Part shown: positions 29,764 to 38,578 of the stretch, in pieces
How the letters are laid out: every line of letters starts with the position of its first letter
Numbering within the stretch: position 1 is the first letter of the stretch
Program-made: the position numbers and the translations under genes
The notes under the pieces: model-generated
Database searches by the model: none
Told to the model about the DNA's origin: nothing
Seen by the model: only the letters and a program-made list of their open reading frames with translations
From: RH-AL1 sp965198715
Lineage (GTDB): Bacteria; Pseudomonadota; Alphaproteobacteria; Rhizobiales; Beijerinckiaceae
Direction of reading: 5' to 3'
Length of the DNA stretch: 64,000 nt
NCBI GenBank assembly: GCA_965198715.1
Contig: CBDAPV010000002.1
Coordinates: 1,550,001 to 1,614,000, forward strand

Positions 29764-30270
29764 TCAATCCGTCATCATCAGCGCCCAGTAAGTCTTGAAG
29801 CGCGTATCCGGCGCGTCGGCAGCGGCGATGCCCATGCGGCGCATCTTGCCATCCAGCAGGTTGGCGTTGTGGCCGGGCGAGCGCTGCCAGCCGCCGAGCG
29901 CGGCGTCGGCGTTGGCGTAGCCGGCGGAGACGTTTTCCACCGCGTAGCCCTTGGGATGGTGCGAGGCGTTGAGACGATGGTCAAGCGAACCGACGATCTC
30001 GTGGCTGAGATGGTTGGCCCGCGCCATGGCATTGGCCTGCGACTGCGCCAGCGCCATCAGCGCCGGGTCGATGGTCACCGGCGGCAGGTCGTGGGCGCGG
30101 CGGTAGGCCGAGAGCCGCGCCTGCACCTCGCTTGGATCGAGCCGCACCACCACGCTCGAGTGAAGCTCGGCGATCGCGGGCGGCTCGCTCGTCTCCGAGG
30201 CCAGGCAACCGGCGAGCGCGAGGCCGGCAATGCCCACCGCCGCAAGCCGGACCAGAATGAGTGTCCGCAC
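29764..30270 (-). CDS. CAP-domain (SCP/TAPS-like) lipoprotein
   Basis: A 168-residue exported protein with a lipobox: hydrophobic segment then LAGC at about residue 20, so it should be acylated and anchored in the outer membrane. Its single CAP domain follows, with ALAQSQANAMARANHLSH, the catalytic-like pocket histidine and glutamate regions and NVSAGYANADAALGGWQRSP plus GHNANLLDGKMRRMGIA, the classic pattern. Start is a GTG at 30270, six bases beyond the mechanosensitive channel stop; a TTG at 30279 would overlap it. Function of bacterial single-CAP proteins is mostly unknown. Confidence 0.88.
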   Translation of the reverse strand: MRTLILVRLAAVGIAGLALAGCLASETSEPPAIAELHSSVVVRLDPSEVQARLSAYRRAHDLPPVTIDPALMALAQSQANAMARANHLSHEIVGSLDHRLNASHHPKGYAVENVSAGYANADAALGGWQRSPGHNANLLDGKMRRMGIAAADAPDTRFKTYWALMMTD

Positions 30271-30275
30271 CGAGG

Positions 30276-32711
30276 TCAACCCGCCTTGCGCTGGCGCACC
30301 GGCTCGATCTCGGCCGGTCGCTCCGCCTTCAGAAGCTCCTCGAGCTTGTCGAAATCGACGATGCGGATGGCGGTGGGGTCGGGCGCTGGCCCGTCGAAGA
30401 AATGGTTGTGGCGGAACTGCCGGCAAATCTCGAAATAGAGGTCGCTCTTGGTGCGCAGCGCGCTCTCGACGTCGGACACGTAGCAGAACAGGTCGAAGGT
30501 CATCGCACTCGCCGTCAGCGACGTGAAGCGCACCTGCGGCGAGGGCAAGGACAGCACGTCCTCGTTGTCGCGGGTGATGTCGAGCAGCACCTCGCGCACC
30601 TTCTCGGGGTCGGCGATGGGATTCACGGTGAGCTCGATGGTGATGCGGCCGATCTTGTCGGTGCGCATCAGATTCTTGACCACGCCGGAGACGAGATTGG
30701 AGTTGGGTACGATCACCGCGGCGCGGTCGAAGGTCTCGATCTCGGTCGAGCGCACGTTGATCTTGCGGACGTAGCCCTGGTCCGAGCCGACGACAACCCA
30801 ATCCCCGACGCGCACCGCGCGCTCCCAGAGCAGGATCAGGCCGGAGACGAAGTTGTTGACGATGGACTGCAGGCCGAAGCCGATACCGACCGAGAGCGCG
30901 CCGGCGACGATGGCGAGCTTCTGGAAGTCGACGCCCAGGTTTGCCGCGGCGATGGCGACCGCCACGATGAAGCCGACGTAGCCGAGGCTCGTCTTGATCG
31001 AATTGCGCAGACCCGAGTCGAGCCGCGTCGTCGGCAGGTAACGGTCTTCCAGCCAGTTCTGGATCGCCCGCGTCGCCGCCAGCACCAGCAGGAAGGTGAC
31101 GATCGCCACGACGATTCCGGCGATAGAGATGGTGACGTCGCCAACCTTGAAGCCGAAGAACAGGGCGCCGAGGTTTCCGGCGAGGTCGCTCGACTGCATA
31201 CCCCAGGGCGCGATGACGATGATCGCGGCGACCACGAAAAGCGCGACCCGGCCGAAGCCGGAGATCAGCACCGGCAGCTGCTCCAGCGTCTCGCGGCGCA
31301 GGCCAACCGTGTAGATCAGGTTGCGGCCGAGCCGCGAGCTCGGCTGAAAGCCGCCCGAGCTGCTCTCGTCGACGAGGCGCACCAGCAGGAAGAGGATGCT
31401 GCCGACCGCGACGACCAGGGTCAGCTGTTCGTCGAGGAAGGAGGCGAACGGGATGAAGCCGACCAGCACCGCGACCGTCACGGTCGCGATGAGCGCCCAC
31501 AGGCAGGCGCGCGCGATGCCAAACAAGGCATTGTGCTTTGCGGGGGCCGCGTCGTTTTCGGCTTCGGGATCGTCGCGCAGAGCGAAGAGAGCAAGCGCGA
31601 GAGCGCCGGCGACCAGCAACGCGCATACGCCGCGCGCCGCGATCGAGAATTCGAGCGAGGCGTAGATGACGCCGTTCACCGCCTCGATGATCTTGGAGGT
31701 GCCGACGATCATCGCGACGGCGACGACGCTGCGCACGAGCTTGTCGACGATCTCGTCGTCGAGCGACACCATCCGCCATTTCCGGCGCCCCGGAGCCAAC
31801 AGCGCGCGCGAGAGGCCGACCGCGAGGGCCGTCCGGATCACGCCCCATTGCATCGCGTCGAACAGCGGCACCAATCTCGGATTGGGCGCGACCGCGAAGC
31901 TGAAGACATAGACGACGCTGTACATGATCCCGATGGCGAGGCCTGACACGCTGATCGCCGTCCACCAGGCGACCAGCACCTTGCGCCAGCGGCCCGGTTT
32001 CTCGATGTGGCTCTCCCTCGCCATGACGCGCCGCGCGGCGACGGTCAGCGGCCAGTAGAGTAAGACGACGCCGAGCACGATTGCCCAGAAGGCGATCAGC
32101 CGTCCGCCGGTGAGGATCTGGTTGAAGGCATCGAGCCAGTCGTGGAACACGCGACTGGCGTCCGCGAAGTTCCCAGGGGTCTCTCGCACGACGGTGAACC
32201 ACAGCGGCGGGCTGAGGATGCTGGTCGAGCGCTGGAACAGCGATGTCGTGAATAGCGCACGCTGCCGCTTGGCGGCGTAGTTTGACTGCTGCTGCGCCCT
32301 CACGAGCAGCAGTTTCGCCGATTTGAAGAGACCGTCGTTGAGCTGGAAGGCCTTCTCGAGCTCGGCGCGCTGCTTGGTGATCTCGGCGCTCTCGCCCTTT
32401 TCAGGCTTGGCGCCGATCTCGTCGAGACGCGCCTTCATCGCCGAGACGCGTGGCGCGAGACGGTCGACGAGCGCCTGAGCCTGCGTCGCGAGCGGTGCCA
32501 CGTCGGACGCGACCTGCGCGAGCTGGGCCGCCGTCGGACGCTGAAGATCGACCTGCTTCTCCGTCGCCGCGAGTTTCTCGGACAGTTGCTGGACCTGCGC
32601 GTCGAGGCGCTCCTGCGTCTCGGTAGGCTGTGCGGCCTGCGCGTGCGCCAGGCTCAGCGGCAAGACCGCCAGCGAGAAGGCGACGAAGCAGAGGCGTAGA
32701 AGTTGAGACAT
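30276..32711 (-). CDS. Large MscS-family mechanosensitive channel (DUF3772 type)
   Basis: An 811-residue inner-membrane channel. A signal peptide (about residues 1-24, ending AHAQA) leads to a periplasmic, coiled-coil-rich region (about 25-150) like that of DUF3772 channels, then roughly ten membrane segments, then the MscS pore and beta domain, recognised by NFVSGLILLWERAVRVGDWV and IVPNSNLVSGVVKNLMR near residues 630-710. The ATG at 32711 is preferred because the signal peptide begins there; the frame extends 30 residues further. It probably relieves hypo-osmotic stress, as family knowledge suggests. The CAP lipoprotein follows directly. Confidence 0.93.
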   Translation of the reverse strand: MSQLLRLCFVAFSLAVLPLSLAHAQAAQPTETQERLDAQVQQLSEKLAATEKQVDLQRPTAAQLAQVASDVAPLATQAQALVDRLAPRVSAMKARLDEIGAKPEKGESAEITKQRAELEKAFQLNDGLFKSAKLLLVRAQQQSNYAAKRQRALFTTSLFQRSTSILSPPLWFTVVRETPGNFADASRVFHDWLDAFNQILTGGRLIAFWAIVLGVVLLYWPLTVAARRVMARESHIEKPGRWRKVLVAWWTAISVSGLAIGIMYSVVYVFSFAVAPNPRLVPLFDAMQWGVIRTALAVGLSRALLAPGRRKWRMVSLDDEIVDKLVRSVVAVAMIVGTSKIIEAVNGVIYASLEFSIAARGVCALLVAGALALALFALRDDPEAENDAAPAKHNALFGIARACLWALIATVTVAVLVGFIPFASFLDEQLTLVVAVGSILFLLVRLVDESSSGGFQPSSRLGRNLIYTVGLRRETLEQLPVLISGFGRVALFVVAAIIVIAPWGMQSSDLAGNLGALFFGFKVGDVTISIAGIVVAIVTFLLVLAATRAIQNWLEDRYLPTTRLDSGLRNSIKTSLGYVGFIVAVAIAAANLGVDFQKLAIVAGALSVGIGFGLQSIVNNFVSGLILLWERAVRVGDWVVVGSDQGYVRKINVRSTEIETFDRAAVIVPNSNLVSGVVKNLMRTDKIGRITIELTVNPIADPEKVREVLLDITRDNEDVLSLPSPQVRFTSLTASAMTFDLFCYVSDVESALRTKSDLYFEICRQFRHNHFFDGPAPDPTAIRIVDFDKLEELLKAERPAEIEPVRQRKAG

Positions 32712-32867
32712 CAGGCTCGCGGGGTACAGATCGACCGCTGGCAGCACGCCGCAGAATTCGGGTTTTGTTGCGGCGCGGCATCGCGCGTGCCGCGGCGGCA
32801 TGGACGCCGACGCCGCCAGCGATTAGGTCACCGATGCCCGGGTCCGACGGGCATCGCGGAGTTTCTC

Positions 32868-33788
32868 TTGCTCGATCGATCGCAGACCAATGGCTTCTCG
32901 CTCAACACGTTGGATCGCATGGCCAACCAGCGGGAGGACGAGGTGTTCATCGCCGGCCTGCGCGACCACCCTGCCACGCGCTGCCTGGTCCTGTCGGGCG
33001 AGATCCCGGCGCTCAAGGCCGAGGAGACCGGCAACGACGCGCTGTTCACCTTCGCCGAGGCCAAAGCTCTCGGCAACGCCACCCACACCGTGTTCCTCGG
33101 TTGCCACGGCGAGCGCGCGCTCTTCGCCAAGCTGATCGAGGCGGCAAGCCACGACAATTCCCAGGAACGCGGCGCGCTATCCTTCATCGACCTGCGCACC
33201 ATCGCCAACCAGGGTCTCGTGCCGCCCGACATCGTCGGCGCGCTGAGCCAGGCCAAGAGCCTGCTTTATTGGCACAAGCACAACGGCTTCTGCGCGAACT
33301 GCGGCGAGCCCACCCGGGCCTCGGTCGGCGGATCGCGGCGCGAGTGCGACAATTGCGGGAGGCACCACTTTCCGCGGCTTGAGCCGGTCGTCATCATGCT
33401 GATTACCGACCGGGACCGTTGCCTGCTCGGGCGGCAGATGCGCTTCCCGCCCGGCATGTACTCCTGCCTCGCAGGCTTCGCCGAGATCGGTGAGACGCTG
33501 GAGGACGCGGTGCGCCGCGAGGTGCTGGAGGAGGCCGGCCTGCGAGTCGGCCGCGTCGACTATTTCGCCTCGCAGCCTTGGCCGTTCCCCTCCTCGCTGA
33601 TGATCGGGTGCACCGCGCAGGCGCTCTCCACTGAGATCACCATGGATCCGGTGGAGCTGGAGGACGCGCGGTGGTTCCACCGCGACGAGGTACGCCTGCT
33701 GCTGTCGCGCACCCATCCCGAGGGTTTCGTCTGTCCGCCCAAGCTCGCCATCGCCAACTCGCTGATGAGCGTGTGGGCGCTGGGATGA
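32868..33788 (+). CDS. nudC: NAD+/NADH diphosphatase (NudC-like Nudix hydrolase)
   Basis: A roughly 306-residue Nudix enzyme that hydrolyses NAD(H) to NMN(H) and AMP and can remove NAD caps from RNA. In order: N-terminal domain with FSLNTLDRMANQRED, a zinc ribbon with CANCG and CDNCG near residue 145-165, and the Nudix box GFAEIGETLEDAVRREVLEE, followed by the SQPWPFPSSLM motif that marks NudC. The start is uncertain: I use the TTG at 32868, seven bases after GGAG, because conserved sequence begins at about residue 10; the frame is open back to 32703 without similarity. The end overlaps queC by four bases. Confidence 0.9.
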   Translation: MLDRSQTNGFSLNTLDRMANQREDEVFIAGLRDHPATRCLVLSGEIPALKAEETGNDALFTFAEAKALGNATHTVFLGCHGERALFAKLIEAASHDNSQERGALSFIDLRTIANQGLVPPDIVGALSQAKSLLYWHKHNGFCANCGEPTRASVGGSRRECDNCGRHHFPRLEPVVIMLITDRDRCLLGRQMRFPPGMYSCLAGFAEIGETLEDAVRREVLEEAGLRVGRVDYFASQPWPFPSSLMIGCTAQALSTEITMDPVELEDARWFHRDEVRLLLSRTHPEGFVCPPKLAIANSLMSVWALG

Positions 33789-34468
33789 CCGGCGCGCTCG
33801 TTCTCTTTTCGGGGGGCCAGGATTCGACCACCTGCCTGGCCTGGGCGCTGGAACGATACGAGACCGTCGAGACGGTCGGTTTCGACTATGGCCAGCGCCA
33901 CCGCGTCGAGCTGGACGGCCGGCCTCGGTTGCGTGCCGCGCTGGCGGAGCGCTGGGGCGCCCGGCTCGGGCCCGATCACACCATCGAGATGTCGGCGCTG
34001 GCCGGCATCGGCGAGACGGCGATGACCCGCGACATCGCCATCGAGACTGACGCCAAGGGCCTGCCCAACACTTTCGTGCCCGGACGCAACCTGCTCTTCC
34101 TGACCTATGCCGCCGCATTGGCCCACCGCCGCGGTCTTGGCGTGCTGGTCGGCGGCATGTGCGAGACCGACTTCTCCGGCTATCCCGATTGCCGAGACGA
34201 CACGATGAAGGCGATGCAGGTGGCGCTCAACCTCGGCATGGAGGCGCGCTTCCGGGTCGAGACCCCGCTGATGTGGCTCGACAAGGCCGACACGTGGCGG
34301 CTGGCGGAGAGCCTGGGCGGGACGAGGCTGGTCGACCTTGTCGTCGAGGCGACTCACACCTGCTACCTCGGCGAGCGTGGGGACCGCCACGAATGGGGAT
34401 ATGGCTGCGGGACTTGCCCCGCCTGCGCGCTGCGAGCCAACGGGTGGCGGCGATACAAATACGAGTAA
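33785..34468 (+). CDS. queC: 7-cyano-7-deazaguanine synthase QueC
   Basis: A 227-residue ATP-dependent enzyme converting 7-carboxy-7-deazaguanine to preQ0 in queuosine synthesis. The PP-loop LFSGGQDSTT is at residues 7-16, and the C-terminal zinc cluster is CYLGERGDRHEWGYGCGTCP plus ACALR. The ATG at 33785 overlaps the nudC stop (ATGA), so the two are translationally coupled. Other queuosine genes are not in this window. Bases 34469-34616 after it show no gene. Confidence 0.97.
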   Translation: MTGALVLFSGGQDSTTCLAWALERYETVETVGFDYGQRHRVELDGRPRLRAALAERWGARLGPDHTIEMSALAGIGETAMTRDIAIETDAKGLPNTFVPGRNLLFLTYAAALAHRRGLGVLVGGMCETDFSGYPDCRDDTMKAMQVALNLGMEARFRVETPLMWLDKADTWRLAESLGGTRLVDLVVEATHTCYLGERGDRHEWGYGCGTCPACALRANGWRRYKYE

Positions 34469-34616
34469 CGAGGCCGTTGCACGACTTTCGGTTTAGCCAA
34501 TTCTTTAGAACCATGATTTCCGCTTCGGCTGCGTCAGCCTGCGTCATGCGTCATGCCAACTCTGACTTCCTGCCCAATCTTCAGGTATCTCTACCAGAGT
34601 CTTCGGCAATTGTCGA

Positions 34617-34898
34617 TCAATGGATCGGCGCGTCGTGCGTATGGAATGCGCGGAGCCGGCGGAACACCTGCGTGTCAAAGTTTCCCGGCAGCTCGAGTTC
34701 GCCGGTCAGCCAGGAGAAGACGTCGCGGTCGGGCGCCTCCATCAGCTGCTCGAGTTCGTCGATCTCCGCCTCAGGCAACCCATTCAGCTCGCTGTCGGCG
34801 AAGCGCCCCATCAGGAGGTCCATTTCGCGAGTGCCGCGGTGCCAAGCGCGGAAACGCAGGCGCCGGCGCCGCATATCGAGTTCACTCTCATCAACCAT
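34617..34898 (-). CDS. sdhE: FAD assembly factor SdhE
   Basis: A 93-residue helical factor that promotes covalent flavinylation of succinate dehydrogenase SdhA. The RGxxE-type motif is visible in RAWHRGTREMDLLMGRFAD, with the downstream ELEQLMEAPDRDVFSWLTG segment also typical. Length matches the family (about 85-95). It lies apart from sdh genes, convergent with queC. Confidence 0.93.
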   Translation of the reverse strand: MVDESELDMRRRRLRFRAWHRGTREMDLLMGRFADSELNGLPEAEIDELEQLMEAPDRDVFSWLTGELELPGNFDTQVFRRLRAFHTHDAPIH

Positions 34899-35008
34899 TC
34901 GTCAGCCCTCTCCAAGCCCGAAGGTAGGCGCGGTGTCGACGAAACGACAGCCGTGGCGCGCGAACGACGCGAGATCGCTCCCGCGCCGTACTCTTGAAGA
35001 CCATACTT

Positions 35009-35725
35009 TCAGTTTGTCGCGGCGGTCAGCGTCGGATCGGCTTTATAGGCGGTCGGGAAGAGCTTCTTCAGCCCCTCGACTTTCGGGATGTCGTTGGCGG
35101 CGATATAGGGGTCTTGAGGGTGCCGCGTCAGGTAGTTCTGATGGTAGCCTTCGGCGGGGTAGAAGCCCTTATAGTCCGAGACCTTGGTTACAATCGGCTT
35201 GGCGAAGGTGTGGTCCTTGCCGAGTTGCGCGATGTAGTCCTTGGCGACCTTGTCTTGCTCTGCATTGGTCGCGAACAGGTCGGAACGGTACTGCGTGCCC
35301 TCGTCGGGTCCCTGGGCGTTCAGCGTGGTCGGATCGGTCACCACCGAGAAGTAGATCTGCAGCAGCTTGCCGTAGCTCACCTCCTTAGGATCGAAGGTCA
35401 CCTTCACCGACTCGGCATGGCCGGTGTCGCCGCCGCTGACCGTATCGTAATTCGCCGTGTTCTTGGCGCCGCCGGCGTAGCCGCTGACCGCCGCGGTCAC
35501 GCCCTTAACGTGCTGGAAGACGCCCTGGACGCCCCAAAAGCAGCCGCCGGCGAAGACGGCGGTTTCGGTCTTGCCGCCGGAGGCGGACGGCTGGTCGACC
35601 TTGGGCGCGGGCACCACCTTCATCCCCTCGGCGGATGCGGAGCGGGGCGGCAGGAGCGTGGAGCCGCCGCCGACGGCAAGGCCAACAGCGGCGAGTGCGA
35701 AGAGCGGCATGCGAAAATTGGTCAT
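35009..35725 (-). CDS. msrA: Exported peptide methionine-S-sulfoxide reductase MsrA
   Basis: A 238-residue MsrA that reduces the S-epimer of methionine sulfoxide. A signal peptide covers about residues 1-32 (hydrophobic LFALAAVGLAVGG), so it acts in the periplasm. The active site GGCFWG places the catalytic Cys at 62. Conserved VSGYAGG, DPKEVSYGKLLQIYF and the HQNYL end are present. The catalytic cysteine is the only Cys in the whole protein, so the usual resolving cysteines are missing and regeneration must use an external thiol. It lies 12 bases after msrB. Confidence 0.95.
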   Translation of the reverse strand: MTNFRMPLFALAAVGLAVGGGSTLLPPRSASAEGMKVVPAPKVDQPSASGGKTETAVFAGGCFWGVQGVFQHVKGVTAAVSGYAGGAKNTANYDTVSGGDTGHAESVKVTFDPKEVSYGKLLQIYFSVVTDPTTLNAQGPDEGTQYRSDLFATNAEQDKVAKDYIAQLGKDHTFAKPIVTKVSDYKGFYPAEGYHQNYLTRHPQDPYIAANDIPKVEGLKKLFPTAYKADPTLTAATN

Positions 35726-35737
35726 GGAAGGATCTCC

Positions 35738-36265
35738 TTAGGCGGCTCCGGCGCCGGGCTCGAATTTCATGGCAGCGCCGTTCATGCAGTAGCGCAGGCC
35801 TGTGGGCTTGGGACCGTCGTCGAACACGTGGCCGAGATGGCCGCCGCAGTTGGCGCAATGCACCTCGGTGCGCTCGAAGCCGAGGGTCGAGTCGCGCCTT
35901 TCGTCCACCGCGCCCTTAATCGGCTCGTAGAAGCTCGGCCAGCCGGTGCCGCTATCGAACTTCGTTTCGGAGCGGAAAGCCTTCTGCGAGCAACCGGCGC
36001 AGGCAAACATCCCCTTGCCGTGCTGGTCGTTCAAGGGGCTCGTAAAGGCGCGTTCGGTTCCCTCCTCGCGCAGGATGTAATATTGCTCCGGGGTCAGCTT
36101 CTTCTTCCAATCGGCCTTGGTGAGCGTCACCGGGAACTTGCCTTCGGCAGCCCTAGCCCCGCTCTTGCCGCCGAACGCCACGGCACCGAGACCGACGGCG
36201 CCCAAGCCATAGGCCAGCGTCGTCATGAAACCGCGGCGGCTGCCCGTCTGATCCTTGTCGAACAT
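35738..36265 (-). CDS. msrB: Exported peptide methionine-R-sulfoxide reductase MsrB (Tat signal)
   Basis: A 175-residue MsrB that reduces the R-epimer of methionine sulfoxide. The start at 36265 gives a twin-arginine signal (GSRRGFMTTLAYGLGAVGLG), so it is probably exported folded, with its zinc. The zinc is held by CAGC and CANC pairs; the catalytic Cys is in GLRYCMNGAAM. It precedes msrA with a 12-base gap, forming a periplasmic repair pair for both sulfoxide epimers. The frame extends to 36364 with no similarity. Confidence 0.95.
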   Translation of the reverse strand: MFDKDQTGSRRGFMTTLAYGLGAVGLGAVAFGGKSGARAAEGKFPVTLTKADWKKKLTPEQYYILREEGTERAFTSPLNDQHGKGMFACAGCSQKAFRSETKFDSGTGWPSFYEPIKGAVDERRDSTLGFERTEVHCANCGGHLGHVFDDGPKPTGLRYCMNGAAMKFEPGAGAA

Positions 36266-36406
36266 GTATCCTCCGGCTTGTCCGCCCGGCGTCGAGGCCG
36301 AGCCAATTTCTGCGGCCCACTGTCGACGGGTCGCTCCTAGGTCTATACGTATGCAACGCGGCAAAGGTTACGAGGTCGGGCGATCTGGTCGCAGAGGTGG
36401 CTTCTC

Positions 36407-36880
36407 ATGGCACGAGGTACGATCTGGGCGATGATGCCGCTGGGCCTGGCGCTCTGCGCCACCCCGCTCGCGGCGCAAGGGCCGCTGGCGACCCAGGATC
36501 CGGCGTCGGTGCAGCCGACGCTGCCCAAGCCGATGCCTGATCTCACGGTGCCGGGTGGATCGAGCGAGCGCGCACCGAAGACCCCGCATGCCCGCGCCGT
36601 AATGCATCGCGCTCACCACCGCCACTATGCTCGTGGCCGATCCGAGCCGCTGGACCGGCCGGCGCTGGCCAATGTCGAGCTGCTAGAGCCGCTGCCTCGT
36701 CCGCCGCAACCGCCGCACGTCACGGTGCCGGTCCCCGGCTATCCGCTCGACAATTTCATCACCTACCTCACCGCGCCGCCACCGCCGGTGGTGTGCCGTC
36801 CCACGCGCTACGACCGCTTCAAACCCGATCTTCGCCTAGTCGACGAGAAGCCGGTGCTCTGCACCGCGGACAATCCCTAG
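36407..36880 (+). CDS. Hypothetical secreted proline-rich protein
   Basis: A 157-residue protein with an N-terminal signal peptide (about residues 1-24, cleaving after CATPLAAQG). The mature part is rich in proline and histidine, with two cysteines near the C terminus that could form a disulfide. No domain is recognised. It is divergent from msrB, with 141 bases between, and convergent with the next gene with a nine-base gap. Confidence 0.65.
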   Translation: MARGTIWAMMPLGLALCATPLAAQGPLATQDPASVQPTLPKPMPDLTVPGGSSERAPKTPHARAVMHRAHHRHYARGRSEPLDRPALANVELLEPLPRPPQPPHVTVPVPGYPLDNFITYLTAPPPPVVCRPTRYDRFKPDLRLVDEKPVLCTADNP

Positions 36881-36889
36881 GGCAGCCCG

Positions 36890-37132
36890 CTACTTCTTGG
36901 AGCAATTAGCGTCTAGAAGCCTGGCGAGGTCGAGGCCCATCTTATCCTGACCTTCCTTGTAGACCTCGTCCGGCGTGAAATCGATGCGCCCGTGCGGCCC
37001 TCTGATCTCGAGGGCCTGGACGACCTTCCACGAGCCGTCGGCCTGATGCTCGAACTTGCTGCAATCGAAGCCGGCCGCCTGAGAGCCGGATAGCGAGGCC
37101 AAAACGAGCAGGCTGGCGAGAAGAACGCGCAT
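36890..37132 (-). CDS. Hypothetical small secreted protein
   Basis: An 80-residue protein with a clear signal peptide (MRVLLASLLVLASLSGSQA) and a mature part of about 60 residues with two cysteines at its ends, suggesting a single disulfide. No family is recognised. It is convergent with the proline-rich secreted protein. Confidence 0.65.
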   Translation of the reverse strand: MRVLLASLLVLASLSGSQAAGFDCSKFEHQADGSWKVVQALEIRGPHGRIDFTPDEVYKEGQDKMGLDLARLLDANCSKK

Positions 37133-37201
37133 TTGAAAACCTCCGTGAAGGCTGCCTAACCTCGTCCGGGCCTATGGGGTTTCTCACCTATGGGCAGCGG
37201 A

Positions 37202-37552
37202 TCAGCCGATGCCGAGGCTCTTCGCGCTCTGCGTCGGCTCCGCGTCGGCGACCGCGTCGATCAGCGCTTCCAAGGCGACCATCGCGTCGGCGCGGGCGTG
37301 GTCGACATCAAGGCTGATTCCCTGCGGGTGCACGCCGACGGACTCGATCGTCGATGCCAACGTGTCGGCGGCGGCCAGCGCCGCGGCCCGCAAGTCTTCG
37401 ACCACCGCCGTCGGAACCACCCAGAACAGCGCGTTTTTGAGCAGCGCGCGGAACGCGGCGGGAAGATATTTGTAATCGAGGATCGACACAGTCTCGAGCG
37501 GGACCAGGGCGGATCGCAACTCGCGTGCAACAGTGGCGCCGTAAGGTGTCAT
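37202..37552 (-). CDS. Hypothetical protein
   Basis: A 116-residue, mainly helical soluble protein of unknown function. I chose the ATG at 37552, which has AAGGAG eight bases upstream; the ATG at 37582 has poorer spacing. Alanine-rich helices in the C-terminal half (LAAADTLASTIESV, DAMVALEALIDAVADA) suggest a helical bundle. It is divergent from a tiny plus-strand frame at 37629. Confidence 0.55.
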   Translation of the reverse strand: MTPYGATVARELRSALVPLETVSILDYKYLPAAFRALLKNALFWVVPTAVVEDLRAAALAAADTLASTIESVGVHPQGISLDVDHARADAMVALEALIDAVADAEPTQSAKSLGIG

Positions 37553-37628
37553 CAGGGTGTCTCCTTCTTCGGCTTGTTTCATGCTCCGGCGCTTCGAGCG
37601 AAAACAGGACCAGAAAGCTTAGAACAGA

Positions 37629-37805
37629 ATGCAGACGAGGAAAGCATCGATCAAGGAGACGGGCGAAGAACTCTCGCCCGCGGATTGGGAGCGTTTTGAT
37701 GCCGCTGTCGCCGAACTCAAGGCCGAGCGGCAGCGCGGCACGACACCGGAGAACGACGAGGCGCTAGCCAAGGACGCGAAACGGGACGATCAGGCGGTCG
37801 CTTGA
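37629..37805 (+). CDS. Possible small protein (58 residues)
   Basis: A short frame from an ATG at 37629 encodes a charged, helical product with segments SIKETGEELSPADWERFDAA and VAELKAERQRG. The composition looks protein-like rather than random, and the end overlaps the 3' end of the opposing mgtC gene by 16 bases. There is no good ribosome-binding site and no recognised family, so this stays tentative. Confidence 0.35.
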   Translation: MQTRKASIKETGEELSPADWERFDAAVAELKAERQRGTTPENDEALAKDAKRDDQAVA

Positions 37806-38509
37806 GCCGACCACGTCGCGCTGCGGACCAGAGGCGAGCGTTCCAGGGAGGCGACAACGGCATCAAGCTCCTCGGCTGCCGCGAAGTTCGGGACCAGTAC
37901 GGCGGCGAGCTCGACCCAATCGTCCGTGTCCGAGAGGATTTCGACCTCGCGGATCGGAAGCGTGGCGTGGGTCAATTCGGCGTCGAGAAGGTCACGAACG
38001 TCCGAGAGCGCCTTCGGATCGCAGATCGCGTGGACCCGATAGACCGCCTCGCTGGTGTCCGAGCCGATCGGCCTGCGGTCGATCCAGCGCACCAGCGGCC
38101 GTAGCAGGGTGTTGCCGGCGAGGACGAAGATCGCCAAAGCCGCCGCCTCGGCGGACATGCCGCTGCCGGCGAAGGCGCCAACGGCGGCCGAACACCAGAG
38201 TGTCGCCGCCGTGTTGAGGCCGCGGATACTGGCGCCATCCTTGAGGATCACGCCGGCCCCCAGGAAGCCGATCCCCGACACGACATAGGCGACGATGCGG
38301 GTGGCGCCGTCGGCTTGCAGAAGGCGCAGTCCGAGATCGGCGAAAGCGGCGGCACCGACCGCTACCAGCGCGTTGGTCCGAAGGCCGGCGTTGCGCTGTC
38401 GCCACTGCCGCTCCAAGCCGATCATCGTGCCGAGCAGGAAGGCGGTGGCGAGCGCGACGAGCGTCTGCGCGAAGGGACTCGCGAAAAAGCTGTCGAGCGA
38501 GGTGGACAA
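37790..38509 (-). CDS. MgtC/SapB-family membrane protein
   Basis: A 239-residue inner-membrane protein of the MgtC/SapB family, linked in pathogens to low magnesium and intracellular survival; its role elsewhere is unclear. Four to five membrane segments fill the first 140 residues, with the family signatures LLGTMIGLERQWRQRNAGLR and TNALVAVGAAAFADLG, and GIGFLGAGVILKDGASIRGL near residue 80. An ACT-like soluble domain follows. Confidence 0.93.
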   Translation of the reverse strand: MSTSLDSFFASPFAQTLVALATAFLLGTMIGLERQWRQRNAGLRTNALVAVGAAAFADLGLRLLQADGATRIVAYVVSGIGFLGAGVILKDGASIRGLNTAATLWCSAAVGAFAGSGMSAEAAALAIFVLAGNTLLRPLVRWIDRRPIGSDTSEAVYRVHAICDPKALSDVRDLLDAELTHATLPIREVEILSDTDDWVELAAVLVPNFAAAEELDAVVASLERSPLVRSATWSAQATA

Positions 38510-38578
38510 GGCGCGGACCCGATATTGTGCCGCGCCAAGGGCGCCCTGGCGCTGCTGCCGTCAAGCGGCGCCGCACGA

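Noticed and set aside
30261..31946. Long plus-strand frame of 561 codons rich in Asp, Arg and His
   Set aside because: Antisense shadow of the channel gene, with composition typical of high-GC complementary frames.
29764..32202. Long minus-strand frame of 812 codons
   Set aside because: Only its end (from 30270) is a real CAP-domain gene; the rest is an out-of-frame reading of the MscS channel gene.
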